A stretch of DNA of 64,000 nt from Metarhizium brunneum. Its lineage: Eukaryota; Ascomycota; Sordariomycetes; Hypocreales; Clavicipitaceae. Position numbers and translations under genes: made by a program. Positions 30,635 through 42,238 of this stretch are shown here, piece by piece. The stretch is taken from the NCBI RefSeq assembly GCF_013426205.1, contig NC_089427.1, positions 4,091,370-4,155,369 of the forward strand, given 5' to 3'. Numbering within the stretch: position 1 is the stretch's first letter; each line of letters opens with the position of its first letter. Under the pieces are notes generated by a model. The model worked only from the letters and a program-made list of their open reading frames with translations, was not told the DNA's origin and did no database searches.

Positions 30635-31873
30635 TGTACTATAACACAACGAGCGAATAAATAAATCCAGACCTGCAGCGTCCGCTTGAACGTCGGCGAC
30701 AGTTAATTCTCCAGGGCCGGCAACGAGACAACCGGGGTGGCACAGGCACTGCTCAAGTCCAAGTGGCGACAATTCACTAGACCTATCTACTAAGGATGTT
30801 CTGGATATCAAGATTCGAGCCCTAGTCCGAAACGTGCGATTTCCACACTTTTTAAATACCCGTGCTGTTTCTACATGATAATTTTGCGGAGAATAATGTA
30901 GTTTCAGCTGCTTCATTCGTTTAATGCTAACCTCGAGACCTTCTCAGATTCATCAATCTGACTATTGTACGACGCTGCGGTACTGGCGAAGCTCGTCGCT
31001 TCCATACACTTTGCCCTCACTACCTCGGGGCTTCGAGACCGTCCATGACGACTCTTGTTGTACTGTTGAGTCGGGCGACTGAAAGAAATCGCAACCCTCA
31101 CACGATGGATAGGGCCTCGTCGCAAGGGGCCCGAAGCTGGCGTTGCACCATGGTGAAAAGATACCGAGTTATGAAAGGAAAAGTCCAGTTTGGAAACAAA
31201 TTCGCGCTACAGGGGTCACGGCTCGTATGAATGGCTGGTCCAACCCGAAGGCACAACACTTGAAGTTGGGACAAGTAGCTGGCTTAGTATGTCTATTGGA
31301 CCGGGAAAATATGACGACGAAATCAGCACGTAGCCAAATATATCATCTGTCAGTTGTTGATATAGTCGTAAGGTTTGTTTCACGAGAGCAACAATATTTG
31401 TAATGCTTATACTTTGGTTGATCCAGAGATCTAACAAGCTTTTTGTTGCGATTCTAATTCAGCCATAGTAAGCTTGAGGACGATGTCTCAATCCCCCCCG
31501 AGTACATAATTTACTGGATCATAGTCCATATGTGCACATTTATCCAACCTTCACCTTGAGCAAAAGCTTCCAACATATCCTCATCGGCCGGTAGAAAAAA
31601 CCGGCACCGCCCGAACGTCTTGTTAATAGGCGCACCTCCAACTTCATTGTTATAGAAATTCCATAACTAGTCCATGTTCTTGTTTTTCAGTAACTCTTTA
31701 TTCGAACGTGTGTCCAAAAAGAACAAAGACAGTACTTTGTCGACCGGGTCTGATGAGTCACCCTAGAACTTTTGGCACAATAGCACTTCCTCACACACTT
31801 GACTCCTGCTCTTTTGGATCAGCGTCGAATCTGACTGCAGCGGAATTAAGACTAGCAGTTCATACTGTGTCAA
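30635..31873. other. Gene-poor stretch
   Basis: About 1.2 kb. Minus-strand open frames at 30626-30916 and 30913-31125 overlap, but no consistent spliced product emerges. No repeat or signal peptide is evident. Confidence 0.3.
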
Positions 31874-32245
31874 ATGAAACATGGCCTCCCTCGCCCATCA
31901 AATACGGCGAGTACCATTTCAAGCCTCGCCTCTCCTACAACAGGAAATTCCAAACCAAGTCCAACCCAACCTGGTCACATCGATGTCTCTACTACCATTT
32001 TACTAGGTAAAATCTGCCGACACGTTCTCAAGATTGTTACCGCCTCTGGTGTAATCACATTGGATGACTTCTTCACATGGAACCCAGATATGGGAGCAGA
32101 CTGTACCAGCTTACTAGTTGGTTTCTATTACTGCAATGCTATCTCTAGCACGGGAACAAAACCACCAACGGCCTGTCCGCTACCAACACCGAGTGCTATC
32201 ACCAACGCTAGATATTTTACAGCCCCTATCACTATGAGAGCCTGA
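31874..32245 (+). pseudogene. LysM-domain effector relic
   Basis: One plus-strand frame reads CRHVLKIVTASGVITLDDFF, then TWNPDMGADCTSLLVGFYYC. This is the fungal LysM pattern: Cys, Val-x-(A/S)-G, LDDF, WNP-x-(I/M)G-DC, L-x-G-x-YYC. A Ser/Thr/Pro-rich linker precedes and a CPLPTPSAI segment follows. No signal peptide or clean start is found and flanking frames do not extend it, so this is a remnant of a secreted chitin-binding LysM protein. Intact LysM effectors bind chitin fragments and shield hyphae from host recognition. The CBM18-chitin deacetylase gene lies 440 bp further on. Confidence 0.65.
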
Positions 32246-32681
32246 GTTACCACCGCGGTCCTGTTATTACCATCCGGAACTAGGTCAGGTAGGCTGTGTG
32301 TGGAAGGTGCCTATAGCTAGAAACTTGAGGCGGCCATCAGGTCGGATTTGATCCCTTTTTGTAGAGCCTTTCAACTAGCGATAGCTTGCAACAATACACG
32401 CATATATATCACACCAAAATTTCTTCCAGCTCATAATTATTGTGCCTTATGTGAGGAGTCTCGGACACAATTTGCTGCGTTGTTTGAGCGCTGCTATGAG
32501 GGTAATGAACCAGCTACGAGACAACTTGGAAAAGAGGTTATCATGGAATGTGTTTATCCCAGCGAATATTAAATAAATTAAGTCAGATATCACTATAGAG
32601 GTCGTATATCTCTCGAGAATAAGATGATTTCCCATATACATTGTAGAATGCGCCATTCTTTACTTAAGCCATCCCCCTTAG
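32246..32681. other. Intergenic with a short Cys-containing frame
   Basis: The plus-strand frame at 32348-32572 (74 codons) has Cys in FCRAF, IACNN, YCALCEES, RCYEG and ECVYP and could be the end of a secreted Cys-rich protein. No start or signal peptide can be assigned. Confidence 0.25.
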
Positions 32682-33864
32682 TTATACTCTCCTATACCAA
32701 TTCTGCTTTGGATCGTTCAAGCATTCCCCAACCGTGACTGACTTGAATCCATTTTTAAACAGCGACCTGAGCATATGCTCCGTCAGGTTGTATACCGACT
32801 GAAATACTATGTCATGCTCAATGTCCAGCCACTTCGTATTCTCGGGGTTTTTCCCCTCGACATTCCTATCCCATATATCCTTTGACTTTTGGATCTCATA
32901 TGGAGAGTCATGCAAGTACCCCTCAGTGTCGAGATTGAAGTATGTGACATGATATCCCAGCTCACCCAGCCGTCGGTCAACCTTGTCGCTGCTTGCCGAA
33001 TAGGGTGGACGAAAATACGTGGGGAAGTAGCCGAGGATGTCAGTCAGCGCGATTTCATTGTAGAAGATTTGGTTGTCTAGCTGAGCGTCGCTGATTTCGG
33101 GAAGATGCTGATGCGACCATGAGTGGCTGCCAATTTGGTGACCCTCCTCGATCATGCGCTTAATGAGGTTGCGCCAGGGAAATGTAGCATTATTGATGGC
33201 ACCTTTGCCAAGATTTCGGCCCGTAACGAAGAAGGTGGCCTTGGCTTTGTATGTCTTGTCCAAGTTAGTACTCGGATCTGAGCAGGCAATGTGTGTGAAT
33301 ATATGTCTGGCATCGGTTGAGAGGTAGTAGCGTGCCTTGAGCAAGTTGAGTAGATCAGCAGTGTACTCATATGGGCCATCGTCGTATGACAGCGCAATAA
33401 CACCATATTTTTCACAATGGTAAACCCCTTGTCCGTATGGAACTGAACCGTGCTTGGATCGATCGACATGCTTCGTGTCTGGACCACTCGGGCGAATGTT
33501 CCCGTCGCAACTATCGGAAAAGTCAACCTGGCAGGCAGGAGACGAGCAGTAATCATACCCCTCGCCGCACCGCCTAATCCTCAAGACGGAAAACAATGTC
33601 AACAGTAAGTCCAAGAGTGTGTTGAAGGCAAGTCTGAGTTTGTACTGACCCTTCAATAGAACAGCAGTATCCTTTAGGACAGGTTCTTTTTCCTTGATTA
33701 ATACCACACCGACCGTCTTGTCTAGGTGATGGGCCACCAAATGTCGAATGCTCTTCCATTGTTTGCTTCCCTCCATCCATGTGGTCGCCCAGCAGTCCGA
33801 GTCTGAGTGCGATCGTGGCTGGCACAGCCGCAAATACAAGGGGCAAAGCCTTCATTTTGTACAC
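32682..33864 (-). CDS. Chitin-binding (CBM18) chitin deacetylase, CE4
   Basis: Join on the minus strand: 33864-33650, 33573-32682. Intron 33574-33649 (GTCAGT...ATTAG) rejoins CCSIEG to RCGEGYDYCSS, completing a CBM18 chitin-binding knot (C...CPKGYCCS...CG...YCS..CQ). A signal peptide starts the protein (MKALPLVFAAVPATIAL). The NodB domain has ALSYDDGPY, GSHSWSHQHL and FRPPYSAS, and ends TVGECLNDPKQNWYR. A 27-codon in-frame stretch (33255-33335) between LLNLLK and TYKAKATFF has no counterpart in the family. It contains TACTAAC and a 3' AG, and is probably an intron with a GC donor; removing it gives the expected length. The protein should deacetylate chitin extracellularly while bound to it. 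Confidence 0.87.
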
Positions 33865-36800
33865 GAGCGTAATCGATACTGGGTTGGACTACCTGGCGGA
33901 AGCCTGAAACCATGCCGTTCAGATGTTGCCTGCCGGTTTTGTGGCAAACTATCTACCGAGATTCGCAACGGAAAGCGAACCACTGATTCTATATATCCTG
34001 CAGGTGACGAATAACGCGTCCTGCATGGTAATGGACGATGCGCTGTCAACCTCCGAAATAGCATAGCACTGCATTTGGCTTTATTGAGTTCCATGATGCT
34101 ATCAGGATTGTTGTGTGTGCTCGGTCGACACTGGTGTGTAGGACGATGCCTGACCCGACAAGTCGCAGCATCGGGGACTAAGAGTCACGAGGCACCAAAA
34201 CGTTGCACAACGCCATATTGGAGCGATCCAACGTACCATCCACCTACAATACGTTGTACAAACCAGTTGAGCACAGGTGGCAAAAGAGATGTGGCACAGC
34301 ATGCGAATAGCTTGTGTAATCCTGGCCCGGTGGTAGCACGCAACAAGTTCCGACGTGTTTCTTGCTGCATAGTACGGGATCAGAGGCCGGATTAGGCGCC
34401 ATGGACGAAAATCAAAGCTTGTGCGCCATGGAGAAGCCCTTTTATAGAGTCGAGAGGTACAAGCCCTGCATCTAGTTTTCGGCGTCCGTTCAAGAGTGTG
34501 TCCCCCTATTTTCGGCCACCAAGCTCGAAATCGAAAGATTGATGTACACACGATGGATAATGTAGCAAGAAGTACCGATACGAGGCAAAATGCAATAAAC
34601 AGCCGCATCACTGGGTGTGATATCCAATCAATCGAATGACGCAGTTGAAGTCGCATGGCCCGTCGCGTTTGTTGGGTGACTAAGAATCGCAACCAAAGGC
34701 GGCCACCCTATACAGCCGACGACAATGCCAGCCACGTTGCTTTATGAAGTCAGGTTTGTGGGCAACGGCTGGTGCTCATCAGCGACGCGAGGTAAATCAA
34801 GTGCAAGCGCGGTATTGAACCTAGCCCTGCGCATAATTTGAGAAGAGTCTGTTTCTGGCTGGAAATACCTTAATCGAGCTTAAGACCAAGAATGGGCCTA
34901 CGCCATGTCGCCATTGTATGAGGTGAGCAGAGCAATTGCCTCTCAAACAGTCGAACAATTGCCAACTCATGAGACCCATTAGTATATTGGGCTCGACGGG
35001 AGAGAGTGTCAATCAACAGTGTCAAGTTTCACTGGAGGGGAATTCCCACGTTGCCGTCCCCCTTGGCGAACCCCGAGGATCAGGTATGACGCGCATTGTG
35101 CATGAGCATGAGAAAGCATGGCGCTAGTGACAGGCCAGAGGAGGCAGTGCCAAGCCGATAAGCGACTGGTAAACATGAAAAGTTGGAAGGCTCCATGATG
35201 ACTACTATTGTTGATCTATGGTGAGGTAAGTGTGTTTTAGGCATCCATGGTGAGCTTTGGGTTTGTTGATGATTGATAAGTCGATCATCGGAACGATATA
35301 ATCGGGACCCAAACTTATGGGTTTATTACACGAAAGCTGAGCGTCTCGTCTCCATGGAAGCGCGGTTCATCTAGAACAGGATGATCAATGGAGACATCCC
35401 CACCACGGAAGAGGTTTTGATGGGAAATAGCAACCCGAAAAACTATTGGGACGAGTCAGGCGCGGCGACAAATCGGAGTGGATGGATGGACGGAAGTGCG
35501 TGGTCTGTACAAAGGGTTTTTCCTTTCTTTACCACTTGCATTGCTCGTTCATTCGGAAAGTCAAAGTTGAAGCATGTGAGCAGTTCGTTGATGCCGGTTA
35601 CGATTGCTGTATTGGGACAAGTCGTGGTAGTTGCTCGTCTCCGCCGGCCATGCCGAATACTCATGCGTCGGACCTTTGGGTCCAGGGATCGAGAGCGCCA
35701 ATTCCGACATCCCTGCGTGGCGCGCACCAGCTCGTGCACTGCGGACATGAGGGTTGTTCTCAAGCTTAATTCGACGTTGGGCTGGCTGCGGCTGTTTGGC
35801 CCTGTCCTTGGCGGCGTCCAGGAGCCAATAAAGGTAATCAGATCCATCTGATAAACAGCTCCACAGGGCATCGGTCCGGTTTTTTTTTTCTCTTCTTTTT
35901 CAAGGGTGGGAAAATATTGAGGAAGAAGAGGAAAAGCCGATGCGACGAGATGGAGGAAGAGGATTTGATAAAGCCAAGTGCGGACTATAGAATGGGTCGC
36001 TTGTTGAGACGGCAAATGAAGGAGGAACAGGCAACGGAAGTAGAGCAGGAAGAGAAAAGGAACAGGCACTGGGAGCATTTCGCCCAGCGCATCGCCCGGG
36101 TCGCGAGGTCGTGGGGACATGGTGAGCTACCATCCAACGAAACCAGCCCGGCCACTTTTCGGTGTTGAGCGTGGCAGGGACATGGGGGTCTTGTTGTAGT
36201 GTTCACGCTCAGCTCGTTTCGTTTTCTCTTTTGACCGTGGGGGATGGACATGCATCCTGCAAGATTTGCATGTACATATTAATCCAAGGGCACACATGGC
36301 TGCCCAGCCCACCAGACGGAAATACATGTAAGGATATAAGGGCATGAACGCCTCGTCGAGGGCTGCTGCATTGGCCGCTCCTTCCCTTATTCCATCATCA
36401 ATATTCCTTGCCGCTTCCGCTTCCGGGGTGAGACATTTGATGGGACTTGCCAAGCCCGCCTACTCCCACCAGAGTGACCAGACCGCCTGAGATCATCATC
36501 CTTGAATATTCGTCAACACCCGAGACATTTCCCACAGCAGGACATTGCGAATGTGCGCCTAGACTGGTTTGCTAGCACTAGCGTTGCAGCTGTTCCCAGC
36601 CATTATTTTTGACACCCACCAACTACAGTGGGAGAGGCGAAAAGAATTTCACCAGCTCAGGTAGCCAAAGTGTCAATATTAGCGTATACTTGGCGGTGGG
36701 TGAATACATCTGGTACCTTCACAAGGATTGATATTCTGCCGCAGACAGTCTGGTAGCTTGGGTGCTGCGTCGTACTGGTCTTTACATTTCTTCTTCGGCT

Positions 36801-36906
36801 TCATTTCATCTGCCTCAACTTGCGCCGGCACAGCATCCAACTGCCACAGGCCCCGTTCTTCGCTGCTGCTGTGACCTTTCGATCGACTGACTCACGGAGA
36901 ATCGAC
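33865..36906. other. Long intergenic region, no gene supported
   Basis: About 3 kb of ordinary composition. The longest candidates are minus-strand frames of 196 (34102-34692) and 225 codons (35443-36120). The first has one hydrophobic stretch near residue 30, but neither shows family features. The pyrimidine/purine-rich tract at 35878-36100 explains the second. The right-hand ~300 bp should include the promoter of the siderophore transporter. Noncoding RNA or unrecognised genes cannot be excluded. Confidence 0.3.
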
Positions 36907-38697
36907 ATGGACCAAATGGGCACCCAGCCAGCCTCGGAAAAGGCTGCCGACCGCCCAAGCTCTGTGGCAAGCGTTGGCCAACATCACACACCACCAGCCA
37001 CCGCTGCCGACGCCGTCAAGGACATCACATCCCCGGGCGTTGCGCGTGTCGAGGCCATCGCCTCCGTCACCACCAACCGGGACAGAATCTTCATCTTCTT
37101 CGGCGTCTTCCTCGTCGCATACGCCTACGGCCTCGACGGCACCCTCCGCTACGCCTACCAGCCCTCGGCCACCAACTCGTTTGGCAAGCATTCTCTCGCA
37201 TCCACCATCAATGTCATCCGGTCTGTCGTCTCGGTGGGCGCCCAGCCCACGGCCGCCAAGATTGCCGACGTCTTTGGCCGCATCGAGCTCATTTGCTTGT
37301 CCGTCTTCTTCTACGTCCTCGGCACCGTCATCGAGGCCGCCTCCCACAATGTCGACACCTTTGCGGGCGGCAGTGTTTTGTACCAGATTGGCTACACCAT
37401 GATTATTCTGCTCGTCGAAGTCATTATTGCCGATATAACCTCGACCCGCGCGCGTCTCTTCTTCAGCTACGTCCCCGCTCTGCCCTTCATCATCAACACC
37501 TGGGTGAGCGGTAATATTTCCGAGCTCGTGCTGCAAAACAGCACCTGGGAATGGGGCATCGGCATGTGGGCCATCATCTTCCCCGTGTGTTCCTTGCCCC
37601 TGATTCTCAGCCTGCTTGTTGTTTCTCGCCGTGCCAAGCGCCAAGGCCTGCTGGAGAACTACACGTCGTCATTTAAGCAGCTCGGTCTCAAAAACCTTGC
37701 CCTCGAGCTGTTCTGGCTTCTAGATGTCATTGGCATCATTCTCATTGTTGCCGTTCTTGAGCTCGTGCTTGTTCCGCTCACGCTTGCGGGCGGAGAGAGC
37801 TCCCAGTGGAAGTCGGCTCACATCATTGCGCCCATTGTCGTTGGAGTCGTATGTATTCCTGCCTTTGTCTATTGGGAGCTCAGGGCGCCGCACCCGCTTG
37901 TTCCGTTTGCCAACATGAAGGACCGTTCTGTCTGGGCTCCCATGGGGATCGCCGTCTTCCTCAATTTTGCCTTCACCATGCAGTCTGATTTCCTGTGGAC
38001 CGTCCTGATTGTTGCCTTTGACTTTTCCCAAAACACCGCCACCCGTGTGACCTCGCTCTACAGCTTCACCAGCGTCATCGTCGGCCCCCTTCTGGGCTTG
38101 GTTGTGTACAGAGTCCGCCGACTTAAAATCTTTGTTGTCATTGGTACAATGCTGTACATGGTCGCGTTTGGACTCTTGATTCACTTCCGCGGCTCTGCAA
38201 ACGGATCGGCCCGGGCTGGTGTCATCGGTGCTCAAGTGGTTCTCGGCGTCGCGGGCGGCTTGTTCCCCTACACCACTCAGGCCTCATTGCAGGTCAATCT
38301 GAGACACGAGCATTTGGCCGTCATGACAGGTATCTATCTTGCGACTTACAACATTGGCTCTGCACTTGGAAACACTGTCTCGGGAGCCATGTGGACTCAG
38401 CTCCTACCCGAGAAACTCAATGAGAACCTGAACCCTATCAATGCCACCCTGGGCCCTCTGGCTTACAACTCGCCCTTGACCGTTGCACCGTTGTATCCAG
38501 TTGGCACCCCTGAGCGCACAGCAATCATCAGTTCATACCAATATATCCAGAAGCTGCTCACAATTACCGGCATCTGCCTCTGCGTTCCCCTTATCATTTT
38601 TGGGCTCTTGCTCCGCAACCCGAAGCTCAACAATGACCAGACGCTCGCCAAAGACTCTGAAAGTGAGACCAAGACTAAAGATGATTCTCGTGCGTAG
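36907..38697 (+). CDS. MFS siderophore iron transporter
   Basis: ATG 36907 (MDQMGTQPASEK) is chosen because the upstream in-frame codons to 36820 lack an ATG; 596 residues, no intron. A hydrophilic N-terminus of ~60 residues leads to about 14 hydrophobic segments, beginning IFIFFGVFLVAYAYGLDGTLRYAYQ. That phrase is characteristic of the fungal siderophore-transporter branch (Sit/Arn/Mir type). Other features are ADVFGRIELICLSVFFYVLG, YQIGYTMIILLVEVIIAD and a long last loop before SSYQYIQKLL. The cargo is a ferric siderophore taken up by proton symport at the plasma membrane. The exact siderophore cannot be predicted. Fungal homologues are usually GATA-repressed by iron; I did not verify GATA sites here. 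Confidence 0.92.
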   Translation: MDQMGTQPASEKAADRPSSVASVGQHHTPPATAADAVKDITSPGVARVEAIASVTTNRDRIFIFFGVFLVAYAYGLDGTLRYAYQPSATNSFGKHSLASTINVIRSVVSVGAQPTAAKIADVFGRIELICLSVFFYVLGTVIEAASHNVDTFAGGSVLYQIGYTMIILLVEVIIADITSTRARLFFSYVPALPFIINTWVSGNISELVLQNSTWEWGIGMWAIIFPVCSLPLILSLLVVSRRAKRQGLLENYTSSFKQLGLKNLALELFWLLDVIGIILIVAVLELVLVPLTLAGGESSQWKSAHIIAPIVVGVVCIPAFVYWELRAPHPLVPFANMKDRSVWAPMGIAVFLNFAFTMQSDFLWTVLIVAFDFSQNTATRVTSLYSFTSVIVGPLLGLVVYRVRRLKIFVVIGTMLYMVAFGLLIHFRGSANGSARAGVIGAQVVLGVAGGLFPYTTQASLQVNLRHEHLAVMTGIYLATYNIGSALGNTVSGAMWTQLLPEKLNENLNPINATLGPLAYNSPLTVAPLYPVGTPERTAIISSYQYIQKLLTITGICLCVPLIIFGLLLRNPKLNNDQTLAKDSESETKTKDDSRA

Positions 38698-39246
38698 TTT
38701 GACACATGGACAAAGATGTTGTTTTTGTTGTTGTTTTTTGACCATCCGTTTTTGCGAAGCATTGCATGTGGAAAGGGATGTTTTAAGTGGTTGCTAATAT
38801 TAACAGTTCCACATTGACAAGGCAACTGGAAACTTTGGTCGTGTAGATAGATGGAGCGTTCATTCTAGTGGAAGGCTGTCAACTAACTCACTGTCGTTTG
38901 ACTCCTCATGTGTGAATGGATCTTTGTTTCCGCGTAGCGGCACCAATACCGTCTTGCCCAGTTTCTACAATCTGGGTGGAATATAGTTATTCACAAAGAA
39001 GTATACACTAATACATTATAATATAAAGAGTGATAGCAGGGTACTTGACCTAACCAAGTTATGACTTCTTCTACTGTGATATATAATACTGTAGAAATAG
39101 ACAGCCAATCTCAAGCCTTTCTGCTCAAGACTCGGAATTAACGGCAGGTGGTACACCACAAACGACCAGCTACAATTCATCATCCAAGGCTCAAGCATGT
39201 CCATATATTTTTCCATGATACGTAACCCGCCCGGAAAGACGTCACC
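38698..39246. other. Intergenic between convergent genes
   Basis: Lies between the 3' ends of the transporter and the hydrolase. It contains a short run similar to 23690-23800 (around 38990-39090). Confidence 0.35.
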
Positions 39247-40688
39247 TCAAAGCTTTGTATCACGACCATCCAGTGACGATGGCTTCACCTCCTTCGCCCA
39301 CCTTTCATCGACGGTAAATTGCTCTCTCCTCGTCTTTTCTTTCCACCGGCGCTCAAACTGCCTTCTCTCCTCAGCCTGCCTCGCCAAATCTTGCTCGAGA
39401 AAGTCGGCAATTGTATCCGCCGACTCGGCAACCTTTTCCATGGCCACCAGATGCCCGCAGTCGAGGACGGCCTGCCTCACGCGACCGGCCCCGGCGCCGC
39501 CACTACCCCCGACCCCGGTGCCTGTCCTTGCCATCTTCTCCCGTCGCCGGTCCGGCTGTGACATTTCAGACTCGTTCCCAAATATGTACAAGGTGCTAGG
39601 GCGCAGCTCTGGTAACCTCTGGAAGGCGTGGGCCGGCTCGGGTCGGTAAAACGGGTATCCCGGGAATTCCCGTCCCAGCAAAGGGTCCCGGTCGACGATA
39701 GCGTCTGCCGACTCGGAGCGGTACGTTGGCCGCAAAAAGGTGAATAGCTCCTGGTGCTTGGTGGTTGTCAGCGTCGCCTGCTCGCCGTCGGCGTCTGGGT
39801 AGAGCTCCGTGGACCCCCGGCGGAGGCCATACTCGACCCAGCGGTCCAGGACGCGCGGATCCCAAGCTTGGTAGAACTTCGTTTCCTTGAACTTGGACGC
39901 TGCTTCCTGCGTGGACGGCCAGGCGTCGCGGCGACGTGTGGACAGCATGGCTGGTGTGACGCCGCCGTTTTGCAGCTGGATGACGGGGTCGATGAGGACC
40001 AGCGAGTCGAGGAGCCGCGGGTGCATTAGCGAAAGGAGACACCTGTTGACCGTGTTTCTTGTCAACAACCTCTTCATTTTGTGTGGGATTTGTGTAGGCA
40101 GTTCCCCCCTTACAGTTGCGTGCCGCCCATGCTGTGGCCAATGCCGACGATGGGGTGCCGGATGTCGTCTTGCTTCGAGTTGATCAGGTTCATCAAGTCT
40201 CTTGCGTGGTCGAACCAAGAGGCTGGAAAAGTGTGAGTCTGACAGTACTCAAGATGGTCCGCACGGGGGGTTCAGGTTGAATTGGTTTGTACGAACGGTC
40301 GTTGCCAAGCATCTTCTCGTTGAGCACCCCGGACTGGCCTTGGTTCCATATGTCTGCGATCCAGACTGACCTGATGCGGATATTCTTCCTCAGCAGCCGA
40401 TCGTACACATCGTCCCAAAGAGGTTCGTACAGCTCCTGGCGAAATAGTCAGCTCTTACAAATTTTGGTCTAAAGCTGGCAACGGGGATACCTTGGGGAAG
40501 CCGTTGGCGTGCGCGCCAATAATGGTCACATCGCCGGGTTGCGGGCGCGGGTTGTTGAGTGGGATGTACTGCTTGACGGCCAGTTTGGGAACATGGTCGT
40601 CTCCATTGGCCGTTGCGCCGAGATACTCTCTTGTGTGGGAGCCGCTGATGGTGTGCTCAACTTGGCGGAACAAAGTCGACATTGTCAT
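39247..40688 (-). CDS. Alpha/beta-hydrolase, AKT2/toxin-biosynthesis-like family
   Basis: Join on the minus strand: 40688-40491, 40435-40297, 40222-40114, 40042-39247, giving 413 residues. All three introns (55, 74 and 71 bp) preserve frame. The product shows VTIIGAHANGFPKELYEPLW (oxyanion region), IWNQGQSG, LGNDPSWFDHARDL, the nucleophile elbow GIGHSMGGTQ (Ser), LYIFGNESE and DCGHLVAMEK with the catalytic His. This combination is typical of a fungal serine-hydrolase family often annotated as toxin biosynthesis proteins after Alternaria AKT2. Substrate and pathway here are unknown, and no biosynthetic cluster surrounds it. The C-terminus is DTKL; the terminal tripeptide is close to a peroxisomal PTS1, but weak. 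Confidence 0.85.
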
Positions 40689-42011
40689 GCAGCCGTACGT
40701 GTGTCGCGGCTGCTCAGCAAGGCGCCAATGGAAATGTTGAGCTGATCTGAAAGGGCGAACACCAGCAACCCGCGTCGACAACATGTCTTCTGGCCAAGAC
40801 GACTGGTTCTGTCGGGTGGCTGGAAGCGCCAAACTTTTGGTTCGTCGGCAACAATGGGGCTTGCGGCACATAAACCCGGGAGACAATAAAAAGGTCGACA
40901 TGTAAAGCGCGCCCTATCGATGCCGAGGAAATCGACGGCTCAATTTCTTCATGGCTGGGCATTTGCGGATTGGAATTGCCTCGGCTGTTGTGAGACATGC
41001 TGGCCAGCGCGGTGCGGCTGTACTTTGCAGGCTTCGAAAATGACCTGGGCCTTTTTGACAGTTTTTATAGCTCCATGTCCTTTCTGGGTTACTGTCTTGA
41101 CTTTTGGTGATGCATGGTCTTTCCGGCTCTCCACCGTGCCATGGGCCGAGGTCGGCAAAAGAGTTTCCGATCGCATCTCATTGACACTATTAATAACTAC
41201 CGTGTAGTCCTCTCGCGGCCGGCTTTGTCCATGTCAAAAACGCCAGTCTTGACGACAGAGAGTCTAAAAAAATGCCGACCTCGCGAGCCGCAACTTTTCA
41301 TTCACCGTCTCCTTCAAAGTCTCCCGATCGTACGCTCACTTGGCATCTATCTCCACCCAACTAACTGCAACGCACGAATACGCCGCCTGCCGGTTTTATG
41401 CGGACTGTGGCGCCGTCTTTGGGGGCTACGATGAGTTTTTGTACAGAGGCTCGGAGAATGCGGGTGAGATGGCCCTGTATTGGTACTATTCGTTCAATTA
41501 ACCAAAGTCCGCAGCGAGTGTTCTGGAGGCTGGGTTTCAATGGGAGCACAAGAGTTGCCAGCTCTCTTTTAGACAACTCGGATACCCGGCACTCAGTTAA
41601 AGATCCGTACATGGCCGTAGACGAATGGCCAAGTAGTGGGCGACGATGTGCGGGCTCTTCTGAACCCCATCCCAAACAAAAGTCCGCCGTGTGCGGTCAT
41701 CCAGGCTGACGCTGGATAAGACGCTGGATTGGTAGGATAGGCCAGGCATGGACTCGATTCAGGAGAGGTGGTCTTGACGGTTCTATAGCCCGGGCCGTTG
41801 TCGATGGTTCCGCACGTCTTTTATCACCGAAGCCTTCCTCTTCTCGACCTTGTGTCGGCAAGGAATGCAGGTAGCAAAGAATTTACTACTCGCATTAGCC
41901 GAGGTATTCTCAAGGAAGCAAGAGAGTATGCGTATGTGGTCGCAGGCAGAGCAACATTTAGTTTCCATTAGGTGGCGGACGTAGAGGTGTACGCGTCAAA
42001 TTACGATATCA
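40689..42011. other. Intergenic, decayed
   Basis: About 1.3 kb containing the hydrolase promoter. Overlapping short frames on both strands show no family features. Confidence 0.3.
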
Positions 42012-42238
42012 TGTGAAAGTGAAAGTAGACCTAAGGCTTGGAGTAAAAGACTCAATTCAATGATAATCTCAAAGGGTGTCAGAGGTCCTTGGTTTTCCTA
42101 GAGGAGAAAGGGACGAGTAACCACTATATATACATGAAGGGAACGTCTGTGCCTAGGGCCCTTGCCCGGTCATGTGTTTGATCTCTGTAACTGAGAGGTC
42201 CTTTGTCGGGCTCGATGTTAGGTCATTGCCGTGTAACA
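42012..42238 (+). repeat. Solo LTR-like element, divergent member, reaching into the protease gene end
   Basis: It shares GCTTGGAG, CTCAATTCAA-ATAA and AGGTCCTTGGTTTTCC with the solo LTRs at 9632 and 51871. GAGTAACCAC-TATATATA and the CCGTGTAACA end are shared with 57686-57900. Its ends are TGTGAAAG and GTGTAACA. The flanking five bases (TATCA and TCTAG) do not match. Its last 16 bp encode the final codons and stop of the protease-like gene. Confidence 0.6.

Noticed and set aside
34102..34692. 196-codon minus-strand frame with one hydrophobic stretch
   Set aside because: Arg/Trp/Cys-rich composition typical of antisense chance frames; no family resemblance and no conserved start context.
36820..36906. 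Longer N-terminus for the siderophore transporter
   Set aside because: The extension begins with TTG, not ATG; ATG 36907 fits fungal usage and family length.
36892..37644. 250-codon minus-strand frame opposite the siderophore transporter
   Set aside because: Gly/Asp/Glu-rich mirror of a strongly codon-biased MFS gene; the transporter motifs prove the plus strand.
39247..40688. Secondary-metabolite (toxin) cluster around the AKT2-like hydrolase
   Set aside because: No polyketide synthase, NRPS, terpene synthase or P450 neighbour is present in the window.
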